DNA of 64,000 nucleotides from Nostoc edaphicum CCNP1411. GTDB lineage: Bacteria; Cyanobacteriota; Cyanobacteriia; Cyanobacteriales; Nostocaceae. The stretch is taken from NCBI RefSeq assembly GCF_014023275.1, contig NZ_CP054698.1, forward strand, positions 4,092,001 to 4,156,000. Reading direction: 5' to 3'. Shown here one piece after another: positions 9,601 through 17,495 of this stretch. A program made the position numbers and the translations under genes. Within the stretch, counting starts at the first letter, position 1, and every line of letters begins with the position of its first letter. The notes below the pieces were generated by a model. The model worked only from the letters and a program-made list of their open reading frames with translations. It had not been told where the DNA came from and searched no databases.

Positions 9601-11004
9601 CTCGCTAACACTGCGCTATCCTGCTTCCTGCCTTCTTCAACATCTGTTGCTTCTTTTCAAGGTTCAACATTTTACTTCACCATTACTACCAAAGTAGCTG
9701 CTCAGTCAGAACAAGTTGAATTAAGCACCTCGCCAGTACAGCTTGCATCCAAGCGGGCGTTGATTGTGGATGACAATTTCACCAATCGCCAAATTCTCAG
9801 ATTGCAAGCTGAGTCTTGGAAAATGGAAACTTATACTGCCAAATCTGGTAAAGAAGCTTTAGCTGAACTTGCCAAGGGAACGCAGTTTGATATTGGCATT
9901 TTAGATATGCAGATGCCGGAAATGGATGGCATCACCCTAGCTCGTCAAATCCGCAAGCAATCTGGTTGTCAAAATCTACCTTTGGTGATTCTGACCTCTT
10001 TGGGTAGAGTAGAAACTTTTTCTGACTTTCATGATGTCCAGTTTGCTGCCTCTTTGAGCAAACCCATCAAGCAGTCTCAACTCTACGATGTGATTACCCG
10101 TATTTTGGGTAATCAGCCGATCCAAGCCAGTATTTCTCATTCTCCCTTGGTTGATCAGCATTTGGCCCATCGACTGCCACTGCGAATTCTTCTGGCAGAA
10201 GATACGGTTGTCAATCAGAAAGTCGCTCTACTGATGCTACAGAAAATGGGTTATGGGGCAGATGTCGTCACCAATGGACTAGAAGTGCTCAAGGCTTTGC
10301 AAAAACAGTCCTATGACTTAGTGTTGATGGATGTCCACATGCCTGAAATGGATGGGTTAGAAGCAACTCGGAGAATTTGTCAAGAATGGGAAGTAGGTTT
10401 TCGTCCTCATATCATTGCTATAACTGCCAATGCAATGCGGGGCGATCGCGAAGTTTGTCTTGCTGCTGGTATGGATGACTACCTTAGCAAACCTATTCAG
10501 CTGCAAGAATTGGCTGAGGCACTCAGCAAATGCCGATCCCAAAGAAGTTCTGAATTCACTTCCATAGGAACACAAGGGAAAGTGATGTCTTTAGAATTGC
10601 AACCTTCGCCAAATGTTCTACAGGAAGGTCAAAACCAGACATTAAAAATCGCCAAAATTGATGCCAAAATTCTCCAATCGTTGCGGAATATCGTCAGAGG
10701 AGATCATGTGGCATTTGTTGAACTAATTGAGTGTTATCTTACAGAAACACCGAGACTGGTGCAAGATATTAGCACATCTATCACAACTCAGGATACGAAG
10801 ACTATATGGAAAACAGCCCACAAACTCAAGTCCAGCAGTGCTTCTGTTGGAGCGATGGACTTAGCGCAGCTTTGCAAGGTGTTAGAAGTACAGGGACGCA
10901 GCAGTAACTTAGAAAACAGTCGAGAATTGCTCTCACAACTATACCAGGAATATGAACAAGTTAAAACTGCCTTACAAAAAGAACTTGCGAAGGAAGTACC
11001 ATGA
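6700..11004 (+). CDS. Membrane hybrid histidine kinase: PAS-LOV-PAS-GAF-HisKA-HATPase-REC-REC-HPt
   Basis: GTG start with GGAGGG upstream. Two membrane helices (about residues 20-72), then PAS (105-225), a LOV-type PAS with GQNCRFLQ and its photoactive Cys at 278, a third PAS, GAF (490-650), HisKA with phospho-His 687 (SHEIRTP), HATPase (N-box NLLNNAIKF, DTGIGI, GTGLGL), two receiver domains (Asp 1069 and Asp 1211) and a terminal HPt (His 1374, TAHKLKSSS). It would sense blue light, plus possibly redox or ligand, and relay phosphate. Odd: about 41 residues (822-862) of translated heptad repeat sit inside the HATPase, and about 60 residues of extra sequence sit at 925-987. The next gene overlaps by 4 bp, so it is the likely output partner. 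Confidence 0.9.
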   Translation: MIKQQRYDWFKAVKFFRKRELLALLLGIFFSISVVLLWQRLLIQIPWLLIQVVLIACLLAVITLILSIYCVLAMKASNQKITAINQELTHRIFEQKQVEIALLTSENRLRQLLETVKVIPWELDLKTWRFIYVGPQAVDLLKYPIAEWYEEKFWVNHLHPDDKEKSVHFCQEATAKCQNHELEYRMLAADGQVIWLRDVVSVVEEAGTPTMLRGFMFDITDLKLLEETLRLKERALATNSNGIIIADARLAYTPVIYVNHAFEQITGYKASDVIGQNCRFLQRTDNQQPALNELRSSIQAGTSCKVVLRNYRKDGTLFWNELSISPIHDENGKLSHFIGIQTDISLRKQAEAILRRQALTFENMHDGVIITDLTGNIVDWNAAAESMFGYTKAEVLAKHPSFLHQPEVAATLSTKILEKVNQQGRWSGEIHFIRKDGSEGICETTVVSLQDEQGETVATVGVNHDITENKRAKEALQRQLHRTLLLEQITQEIRQSLDASKIFETAATQIGQAFGAERCLIHSYISDPTPRIPLVAEYNILPGYCSMLKLEIPMTNNPHAEQMMAQEIAIASPNVYVDPLLQAAEPICREVGLKSMLSIRTSYQGKPNGAIGLHQCSYFRQWTQEEIELLEAVAAQLGIALAQAHLLEQETRRREELTLKNFALERAKRQAEAANRAKSEFLAMMSHEIRTPMNAVIAMTGLLLDTDLTLQQQDFVETVRSSGDALLTIINDILDFSKIESGKLELEEQPFDLRACVEQAISLLAPKAAQKDIELAYLIPPQVPTQIIGDMTRLRQVLMNLLNNAIKFTENGEVVLSVELATGDRGLGTGDRGLGIGGNEEETSSQSPIPSTQSPVPSTQSPVQIQFAIKDTGIGIAPEKIERLFQPFAQADVSMTRRYGGTGLGLVISKRLSKMMGGTLWVESQGFVGGNPSPRWENGQLSRKVESTELETEGMSDALDETLRERGLANTALSCFLPSSTSVASFQGSTFYFTITTKVAAQSEQVELSTSPVQLASKRALIVDDNFTNRQILRLQAESWKMETYTAKSGKEALAELAKGTQFDIGILDMQMPEMDGITLARQIRKQSGCQNLPLVILTSLGRVETFSDFHDVQFAASLSKPIKQSQLYDVITRILGNQPIQASISHSPLVDQHLAHRLPLRILLAEDTVVNQKVALLMLQKMGYGADVVTNGLEVLKALQKQSYDLVLMDVHMPEMDGLEATRRICQEWEVGFRPHIIAITANAMRGDREVCLAAGMDDYLSKPIQLQELAEALSKCRSQRSSEFTSIGTQGKVMSLELQPSPNVLQEGQNQTLKIAKIDAKILQSLRNIVRGDHVAFVELIECYLTETPRLVQDISTSITTQDTKTIWKTAHKLKSSSASVGAMDLAQLCKVLEVQGRSSNLENSRELLSQLYQEYEQVKTALQKELAKEVP
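9160..9290 (+). repeat. Heptad repeats translated inside the kinase gene
   Basis: Units of the GGGGATT/GGGGACT type followed by complementary CCCAGTC/CCCAATC units, forming a large inverted repeat entirely within the open reading frame. It encodes Gly/Asp-rich then Ser/Pro/Gln-rich low-complexity protein between the N-box and the DTGIGI motif of the HATPase. Confidence 0.85.
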
Positions 11005-11969
11005 AAGCCAATGCTCAAGAAAGTCAATCTTTAGTTCTAATTGTTGATGATGAACCTTTTATTCGCTTGATATTGCGGCATTTCTTAGAGCGGGAAGGGT
11101 ATAAAATAGCAGAAGCTCAAAATGGCATAGAAGCTTTAACCGCTTTTAAGCAACTGCACCCCGATATAGTACTCCTTGATGCCATAATGCCGGATATGGA
11201 TGGGTTCGAGTGTTGTACTCAATTGGAGCTTCTTGATCGTAGCAAGCACACTCCGGTTTTAATGATTACAGGACTTGAAGATCAAGAGTCAGTTGACCGT
11301 GCCTTTGAAGTGGGGGCGATGGATTATGTTACCAAACCGATTCACTGGCCAGTTTTGCGACAACGGGTAAAACGTTTGATTCAGCAATCTCAGTTACAGC
11401 AAAAACTGGAAGCCGTCAATCTGGAATTGCAGCGATTAGTTACTATCGATGGATTAACTCAAGTAGCTAACCGCCGGCGGTTTGAAGAGTATTTTAACCA
11501 AGAGTGGCAGCGGATGAAACGGGAGCAACGGCCGCTTTCCCTGATTCTTTGCGATGTTGATTTCTTTAAATCATATAACGATACATACGGGCATCGGGTA
11601 GGCGATCGCTGTCTTCAGAAAATTGCTCAAGCCATCAAAGATATTATTAAACGTCCTGGAGACCTCCTTGCCCGTTATGGTGGGGAAGAATTTGCTGTGA
11701 TCTTACCTAACACAGATACGGAGGGGGCGACTTATGTTGCTGATAAAATTTGCCATGCTATCCGAACACTAGCAATTCCTCATCAAAATTCCCAAGTTAG
11801 TCCTCATGTAACTATTAGTGTCGGGTTTACGACAGAAATTCCTCAGTCTGATTCTGACTTGGAAGAAATGATTGCTGTAGCGGATCGGGCGTTGTATCAA
11901 GCAAAGGCCGCAGGACGCGATCGCTTTGTGCAAGATATTCTACTACCCACAAGTAAAAATTCCCGCTAA
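11001..11969 (+). CDS. REC-GGDEF response regulator (diguanylate cyclase)
   Basis: 322 residues: a receiver domain (1-125; VDDE, phospho-Asp in LLDAIMPDMDG, Lys in YVTKPI), a coiled linker and a GGDEF domain with active-site YGGEEF. The RPGD motif lies five residues before GGEEF, the position of the inhibitory c-di-GMP site. Predicted product is c-di-GMP, made in the cytoplasm when phosphorylated. Its ATG overlaps the kinase stop (ATGA), implying translational coupling and that the LOV hybrid kinase drives it. No DNA-binding domain is present. Confidence 0.9.
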   Translation: MKANAQESQSLVLIVDDEPFIRLILRHFLEREGYKIAEAQNGIEALTAFKQLHPDIVLLDAIMPDMDGFECCTQLELLDRSKHTPVLMITGLEDQESVDRAFEVGAMDYVTKPIHWPVLRQRVKRLIQQSQLQQKLEAVNLELQRLVTIDGLTQVANRRRFEEYFNQEWQRMKREQRPLSLILCDVDFFKSYNDTYGHRVGDRCLQKIAQAIKDIIKRPGDLLARYGGEEFAVILPNTDTEGATYVADKICHAIRTLAIPHQNSQVSPHVTISVGFTTEIPQSDSDLEEMIAVADRALYQAKAAGRDRFVQDILLPTSKNSR

Positions 11970-12010
11970 TGCCCCAAAATTTAGTTATCAGCCCAATGCC
12001 CTATTCCCAT

Positions 12011-13147
12011 TTAAAAATCTACCCCTCGTTTCAGTTCTACACCTTGATTAGCATAGTGTTTGTGGCAATAAACCTCTGAGTGGACACTAGCCAAGTCGAA
12101 GTATGCGGGTGGATTTTGGCAGCGACCAGTGATAATGATTTCGGTATCGCGGGGTTTGCGGAGTAAAGCTTGAACAATGGGTTCAACGGGGAGTAGTTCT
12201 AAATCAACGGTGGGATTGAGTTCATCGAGAATAATAGTTTTATACAACCCAGAGGCGATCGCAACTTTTGCAATTTCCCAACCTCGTTCGGCTTCTACAT
12301 AGTCTAATTCTTGCCGGGAATTTCGCCAGACGATGGCATCTCCACCGCAGCGCTGATGATCCACCACTTCTGGATATGACTGCTGTAAGGCGGCGATCGC
12401 AGCGTCTTCTGTGTAGCCACTACCACCTTTAAGCCACTGCATAATTAACACACGGGTAGACCCTGGATGATTAATGCCCCTACCAATAGCCTGTAAGGCT
12501 TTGCCTAAAGCACTAGTAGACTTGCCTTTACCAGCACCAGTATAAATTTCAATCCCTTCCAGGAAGAGGGCTTTAGCTGTTGGGTGGTGATGAGGTTTCA
12601 TTTCTGAGTGCAAATCTGCAATATCCAGCAACTTTTGCGGTGCAGCGCGTCCGGTGGCGATGATTTCCAACTCTTGGGGTTTGGATTTTAATGTCTTTAC
12701 CACTTCATCCACTGGTAGCAAACCTAAATCCAGAACCGGGTTAATTTCATCCAAGACGACAACTGAATATAAACCGCTGGCGATCGCACCTTTGGCGACA
12801 TCCCAACCCCGCATCGCTTCATCTCGGTCAAATGTGGTAATTTCTTCTGGGCCAAAAAATTCGGCTCTCCCAGTGCGAACCTGGTCAATTAAATGGGGAA
12901 ACCCGCGTTGCAAAGCTGCGATCGCCCCATCTTCGTCATAATCACGTTCGGGCCCTTTTAAAAACCGCAGTAGTAAAACGCGGTTAGAATTGCTAGGCGT
13001 ATTTATCCCCAAGCCAATGGAGCGCAAAACCACCCCTAAAGCCGCTTGGGACTTACCTTTACCCAAGCCATCATAGACGTGAATTTGACCAATGAGCCGT
13101 TCCTGACGCACTTGCGCCGTGCGAATACCGATACCGTTCCTTGTCAT
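12011..13147 (-). CDS. P-loop NTPase with two tandem CobO/BtuR-like domains
   Basis: 378 residues made of two similar halves. Each has a P-loop (GLGKGKSQAALG at about residue 28; GAGKGKSTSALG at about 208), a RVLxxxxLKG strand, an E-R/M-GWxxAKxAIASGLYxxxxLDE Walker B block and an IIATGR/IITGR end. This is the fold of corrinoid adenosyltransferases (CobA/CobO/BtuR), which adenosylate cobalamin precursors. Normal CobO is about 200 residues, so this is an internal duplication or fusion; whether both halves are catalytic is unclear. It faces the preceding cyclase gene tail to tail. Confidence 0.75.
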   Translation of the reverse strand: MTRNGIGIRTAQVRQERLIGQIHVYDGLGKGKSQAALGVVLRSIGLGINTPSNSNRVLLLRFLKGPERDYDEDGAIAALQRGFPHLIDQVRTGRAEFFGPEEITTFDRDEAMRGWDVAKGAIASGLYSVVVLDEINPVLDLGLLPVDEVVKTLKSKPQELEIIATGRAAPQKLLDIADLHSEMKPHHHPTAKALFLEGIEIYTGAGKGKSTSALGKALQAIGRGINHPGSTRVLIMQWLKGGSGYTEDAAIAALQQSYPEVVDHQRCGGDAIVWRNSRQELDYVEAERGWEIAKVAIASGLYKTIILDELNPTVDLELLPVEPIVQALLRKPRDTEIIITGRCQNPPAYFDLASVHSEVYCHKHYANQGVELKRGVDF

Positions 13148-13383
13148 CTCTCGAAAAGCTATAACTATGGCAGTCTTTAATCTTACCTAACCTCTTGTAC
13201 TCTCATCTTAGAAACTGCCCGTCTCGCACATTCGTACATAATCAGCTTGATGTATTAAAAATATCAATAAATGACTACTGACACACCAGCATAGTAAAGG
13301 ACAAGAACAATGCGATAATTTCCCCCATCACCCTCACTATCCCAGTTATACTCTCAACAGTTAACCCTTACCTTTGACCATTT

Positions 13384-13926
13384 ATGCCTGAAAATTGGAT
13401 GCTTCCCAGGATTTTTCCCATTGGTGGAATTCTGTTTGACTTTTTATTTGTACTGATTGCCATCCCCATCGAAGCGTATGTTTTGCACTTTCGATTAAAA
13501 TTTGACAAAAAGTCCAGTACTTTTTATGCGATTTCTATCAATCTATTTTCTAGTGTAATTGGTTGGTTCATATTTTTTGTATCAGAACCAATGTTGCCAA
13601 TTCAGGTAAAATCAGAATTAATTAATTATATGTTTTTTAATAATTTTAAATCGCCTGATACACAACCTTTAATTATCTTAACGGCCTGTATAATTTTCTT
13701 TACTACTTTTCTGATGAAGTTTTTTATTCTCAAGGTTTTGCTACTATCATTATTAAATGAACCACTAGCTAAAAAAGAAGAGGAACCGAAAACATCTCAG
13801 CGGCAGCGATGGCGTCGATTTAGCAGCATTAAATTACAAAATACTAATTTAGTTACTACCATATTGATAGCCAATTCTCTGAGCTATACAGCGATAACCA
13901 TTATTTTATTATTTCGCTCAAAATAG
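13384..13926 (+). CDS. fraC: Filament integrity protein FraC
   Basis: A 180-residue membrane protein with hydrophobic segments near residues 12-35, 45-70, 95-125 and 155-178, and a basic loop ([17 protein letters not shown]). Length, topology and the following two genes match fraC of the Anabaena fraC-fraD-fraE operon. FraC sits at the septa between cells, is needed to keep long filaments intact and supports molecular exchange between cells. The call relies on operon order as much as on sequence. It starts about 240 bp from the divergent CobO-like gene. Confidence 0.85.
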   Translation: MPENWMLPRIFPIGGILFDFLFVLIAIPIEAYVLHFRLKFDKKSSTFYAISINLFSSVIGWFIFFVSEPMLPIQVKSELINYMFFNNFKSPDTQPLIILTACIIFFTTFLMKFFILKVLLLSLLNEPLAKKEEEPKTSQRQRWRRFSSIKLQNTNLVTTILIANSLSYTAITIILLFRSK

Positions 13927-13989
13927 CAAGAACTTACTTGTTTAATTCAGAGGAATATTAGTGATTTATTAATCAGGTGTGGGGAGAAA

Positions 13990-14997
13990 ATGAATACGCT
14001 ACTTAAAGATGTATTTGGGATTTTTAAATTTGCTGAGGGGCTTTATGCGGGAATTAGAAAGGTATTAGTTCCACCCAAAGCTTATTCTTGGCAGACATTT
14101 ATTTATATGAGTGTTTTTTCTTGGGTACTTTCATATTTTGCTACAGGTTATATCAAAGATATAATTGCCTTTTTTGGTTGGTTATTTTTAATTGCCGGCA
14201 CAGCTTGGTATACAACTGAAGATCCTTTGAGAGTTCCTGGTACTTTTATGCCAGTTGGGGCGGTAATCACTGGATTCTTAGTGAGTGTTTTTGCTTTTGG
14301 AAGTCAAGAGGATGTAATTACACCCAGAACAATCATTTTTTGGCCGACAATTTCAGCACTAATTACGGCAATACCAGAATTTATTGAAGGAACTGACACC
14401 GACGCTAAAGCTCGCATTCCTAAGCCAGAAGACCGCCAAAAAATCATAGTTTTAGTTGCTAGTAGTATGCTACTAAGTTGCTGGATTCAGTTTTATTTTG
14501 TGATGAATAATTGGTTACAACAATATCCCAGTTTGCAAGCAGATACTTTTCAACGTAGTACCTTTGTTGTCAGAACAGAAGAACAAGCAAAAATCCCTAG
14601 AAATGGCGTTGTAATTCTAGAGGAACTTCAACCAATAGTAGTAGAACAGATAGCTGAAACACCTTGGTCGGAAGTAGAGAAATGGTTGCTAGATGCGAGA
14701 CAGCGCGTAGGAACTCTGGGTAGGGGAGTAATTCAAAAAAACCTAGCTAAATATGAAGAGAAGGAACTATGGCGTGTTGAACCGCGTGTAGCTAATACTA
14801 AGTCTGGATATATATTAGATTTACTAAGTATTTGGATAGGCCCAAGTTCTAACCCACGGGGATATTACTTGAAGAAATCTTGTCGCATTGAACCAGTTGC
14901 AGTAGGCAATAATTCAGAGAATAAGATTACAGTTGCAGAAATTGAATGCGATCGCGCCAGTAAGCTTATTGCTGGAACACCACCTCCGCAGCAGTGA
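13990..14997 (+). CDS. fraD: Septal protein FraD
   Basis: 335 residues, close to the roughly 340 of Anabaena FraD. The N-terminal half holds about five hydrophobic helices (residues 30-170). The C-terminal half is soluble, beginning with a polar stretch (residues 195-250) and ending in a conserved-looking domain (WRVEPRVANTKSGYILDLLS). In Anabaena the C-terminal part faces the periplasm at the septum and is needed for septal junction function. GGGGAG precedes the ATG. It lies 63 bp after fraC and is probably co-transcribed. Confidence 0.85.
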   Translation: MNTLLKDVFGIFKFAEGLYAGIRKVLVPPKAYSWQTFIYMSVFSWVLSYFATGYIKDIIAFFGWLFLIAGTAWYTTEDPLRVPGTFMPVGAVITGFLVSVFAFGSQEDVITPRTIIFWPTISALITAIPEFIEGTDTDAKARIPKPEDRQKIIVLVASSMLLSCWIQFYFVMNNWLQQYPSLQADTFQRSTFVVRTEEQAKIPRNGVVILEELQPIVVEQIAETPWSEVEKWLLDARQRVGTLGRGVIQKNLAKYEEKELWRVEPRVANTKSGYILDLLSIWIGPSSNPRGYYLKKSCRIEPVAVGNNSENKITVAEIECDRASKLIAGTPPPQQ

Positions 14998-15070
14998 AGA
15001 ATGGGGCAGAGGAGCAGGGGAGTAGGGAGAAGAATAATAAAATTACTTTTTTACCCTCTGTCTCTTCCCA

Positions 15071-15147
15071 ATGACCAATGACCAATGACCAATGACCAAT
15101 GACAAATGACCAATGACCAATGACAAATGACCAATGACAAATGACAA
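15071..15147 (+). repeat. ATGACCA heptad repeat leading into fraE
   Basis: Eleven consecutive 7-bp units (ATGACCA or ATGACAA). Each ATG opens a five-codon frame closed by a TGA that overlaps a later ATG. The eleventh ATG, at 15141, is the fraE start. Similar tracts occur at 15962-16010 and, as complement, near 16866-16915. Confidence 0.9.
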
Positions 15148-15920
15148 ACAACAGAATTTTTGTATTGGCAAAGAATGTATTTCAGGAAGTGGTACGCGAT
15201 CGCATCCTATATATTATTGGTTTTTATGCGCTAATACTCGCCACTGCCTTCCGCGTCCTTCCTGAATTTGCAGCTACGACTGAAGACAAAATGTTTTTAG
15301 ACTTTGGGATGGCGGCGATGAATGCCATCGGGTTAATTATCACGATATTTATTGGTACAGGACTAGTTAATAAAGAAATTGAAAAACGCACTATCTTGGT
15401 GTTAATTGCTAAACCTGTTAGTCGCAGCGAAATTATTGTCGGCAAATACTTGGGTTTATCCGCAGTCCTAGCTGTACTTGTCGCCATGATGACAGCAATT
15501 TATCTAGTATTTCTGCAATTTGGTAATATTCCTCATCCAACGGCGAGTATTCTAATTGCAGCAATTTTCTTATTTTTGCAGTTGTCATTAATCACCGCTG
15601 TGGCGATTACCTTCGGTGTTTTTACTGCTTCTCTGCTAGCGACTGTTTTAACCTTTGCGGTATATCTAATCGGAAATATTACTCAAGATTTAGTACAACT
15701 TGGTCGTCTTAGCCGTAACCCTGGTATGGAACGTCTAACTCAAGGTTTGTTTCTCATCTTGCCAGATTTATCTCGGTTAGATTTGAAAAATGATGCCGTT
15801 TATGGTTTGCAAGCACTACCTGACACAACTGCACTCATTACAAATGCTGGCTATGGCTTACTTTATAGTGCCATGTTATTAGCGATCGCTATTTTTATCT
15901 TTTCACAACGAGAATTTTAG
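15141..15920 (+). CDS. fraE: FraE, ABC-2 type permease of the filament integrity operon
   Basis: 259 residues, six hydrophobic segments, with the LVNKEIEKRTILVLIAKPVSRSEIIVGKYLG signature of ABC-2 permeases between helices 2 and 3. FraE is the third gene of fraCDE and is needed for filament integrity and heterocyst function in Anabaena; its substrate and ATPase partner are not encoded here. The start codon is the last ATG of a heptad repeat, with a TGA stop two codons upstream in frame, so no earlier start is possible. There is no ordinary ribosome-binding site. Confidence 0.85.
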   Translation: MTNNRIFVLAKNVFQEVVRDRILYIIGFYALILATAFRVLPEFAATTEDKMFLDFGMAAMNAIGLIITIFIGTGLVNKEIEKRTILVLIAKPVSRSEIIVGKYLGLSAVLAVLVAMMTAIYLVFLQFGNIPHPTASILIAAIFLFLQLSLITAVAITFGVFTASLLATVLTFAVYLIGNITQDLVQLGRLSRNPGMERLTQGLFLILPDLSRLDLKNDAVYGLQALPDTTALITNAGYGLLYSAMLLAIAIFIFSQREF

Positions 15921-15961
15921 CCATTGGGCATTGGGCATTAGAGCAAACAGAAAGTTCTTCC

Positions 15962-16010
15962 CTCTTAACAAATGACAAATGACAAATGACCAATGACAAA
16001 TGACAAATAA
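15962..16010. repeat. Second ATGACAA heptad tract
   Basis: About six units of ATGACAA/ATGACCA lie between fraE and the convergent pentapeptide gene, just past the latter's stop codon. It is of the same family as the tract before fraE. Confidence 0.75.
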
Positions 16011-16676
16011 CTAATAAATCACTATTTGAGGTTGCTCAATTGTGCCATCAGGCATTATAGTGTCGCGCAACTTCGCATAAGTCAGATTTGCCTTCCAAAG
16101 GTTTGCCTTACTCAAGTTTGCATTGGTTAAATTGGCCCATGTCAAATCTGCGCCAGTTAAGTTGGCTTCAGTCAAATTAGTTTCTAGTAATTTTGCTCCA
16201 CATAGCTTTGCTCCTGTGAGATTTGCAAAACTTAAGTTAGCTTCAATCAGTGATGCTTCAATTAATGTGGCTTCACTTAGGTCTGCTTCTCTCAAATCCA
16301 CATCACACAGAGAAGCACCCCAAAGATTACTACCTGTGAATTTCACCCGCCATAAGAAAGTTCCGCACAAATTTGCTTGTGTTAAATCAGCATTAATCAA
16401 ATTGGCTTCACACAAAGATGCTTCATACAGATTAGCTTCACGTAAACTAGCTTGCATCAAATTTGCGCCACTTAAATTAGCACGAGTGAGAACACAGCCA
16501 GATAAATTTGCACCACGCAAATCCGCTCCGATGAAATTAATACCACTTAAATCAATTCCTTTCAGGTCGATTCCACTCAAGTCACATCTACTGAAATCCC
16601 GGCGCTGAAAATATTTATTTGTGATTTGACTTAATATAAATTCCTGCTGTTGGGCATAATTTTTCATGGTATTCAC
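16011..16676 (-). CDS. Pentapeptide-repeat protein
   Basis: 221 residues, of which about 25-205 are uninterrupted A(D/N)LxX pentapeptides (for example ANLSGANLMQASLREANLYE), predicted to form a right-handed quadrilateral beta-helix. No signal peptide, membrane segment or other domain is seen, so a cytoplasmic location is likely. Members range from gyrase-protecting proteins to proteins of unknown role; nothing here decides. AGAGGTG precedes the ATG. It converges on fraE. Confidence 0.9.
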   Translation of the reverse strand: MNTMKNYAQQQEFILSQITNKYFQRRDFSRCDLSGIDLKGIDLSGINFIGADLRGANLSGCVLTRANLSGANLMQASLREANLYEASLCEANLINADLTQANLCGTFLWRVKFTGSNLWGASLCDVDLREADLSEATLIEASLIEANLSFANLTGAKLCGAKLLETNLTEANLTGADLTWANLTNANLSKANLWKANLTYAKLRDTIMPDGTIEQPQIVIY

Positions 16677-17084
16677 CTCTGGGTGTAATTTATCTCAAAG
16701 GTCGAGTGTGATAGTTACCGTATATTGAGAGTACACCTGAAATGGAGATCCGCTTAGTAAATAATCAAAAATAAATTGGCAAAAAACTGCCAATCGATTG
16801 AAAATACGCGTTTTTAGTGGTTTTTAAAACAAAAAATGCTGACATAAGTCATGAAATATTCATACAACAATAGTCATTTGTCATTAGTTATTTGTCCTTG
16901 GTCATTAGTACTAATGACTTCGATTTACCTACGGGTTTCATCTTATATGGGGTTTAAGATTCAAAATTTCCATCAGTACTGAGTACTTCTCCTCACTCAT
17001 CACCCATTATGTAGGCGTAGCCCGATTTAATCATCGCGTATTTTTTTGTTACTTATACCAATTTCGTATGAAGATGCACATAAT

Positions 17085-17462
17085 AATACTCCCCTGTAGT
17101 CCCCCCAAGGCATCGCTACGGTGTATACATAAGTCCTTCTCACCCCCTCTAACTCCCCCTTGTTAAGGGCTACGGTGTACACACAAGTAGAATTACCCCC
17201 CTTAATCCCCCCTTGCAAAGGGGGGAAACCGGAAAATCTTGTTCCCTCCCCAATGCATCGGGAGGGTTAGGGTGGGGTAATTCGAGGACTGGTAGTAATT
17301 CGATAACTTGTGTGTACACCGTAGCCCCTTTGCAAGGGGAGGGTTAGGGTGGCTAAAACCTTGATTAATTAGCTATTTCAGACTTGTGTGTACACCGTAG
17401 CAAGGCATCGGTGGGATGGCGATAGCCGGGGGGTGAATTATATGCAGCTTCACAAAAAAAAC
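17085..17462. repeat. Cluster of G/C-run and GTGTACAC dispersed repeats
   Basis: Contains four copies (both orientations) of a roughly 18-bp unit TACGGTGTACACACAAGT, alternating with CCCCCTTNNNAAGGGG-type palindromes. The same two repeats are combined again at 34735-35145. No credible gene lies in 16677-17495; a 63-codon frame here is made only of repeats. Confidence 0.75.
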
Positions 17463-17495
17463 GGTATTACCCATTAATTTCAACTTGACAGATTA

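Noticed and set aside
16123..16608. 161-codon frame opposite the pentapeptide gene
   Set aside because: A periodic shadow of the pentapeptide repeats on the other strand.
17027..17218. 63-codon minus-strand frame
   Set aside because: Composed of dispersed repeats (VYTVA segments come from the GTGTACAC unit).
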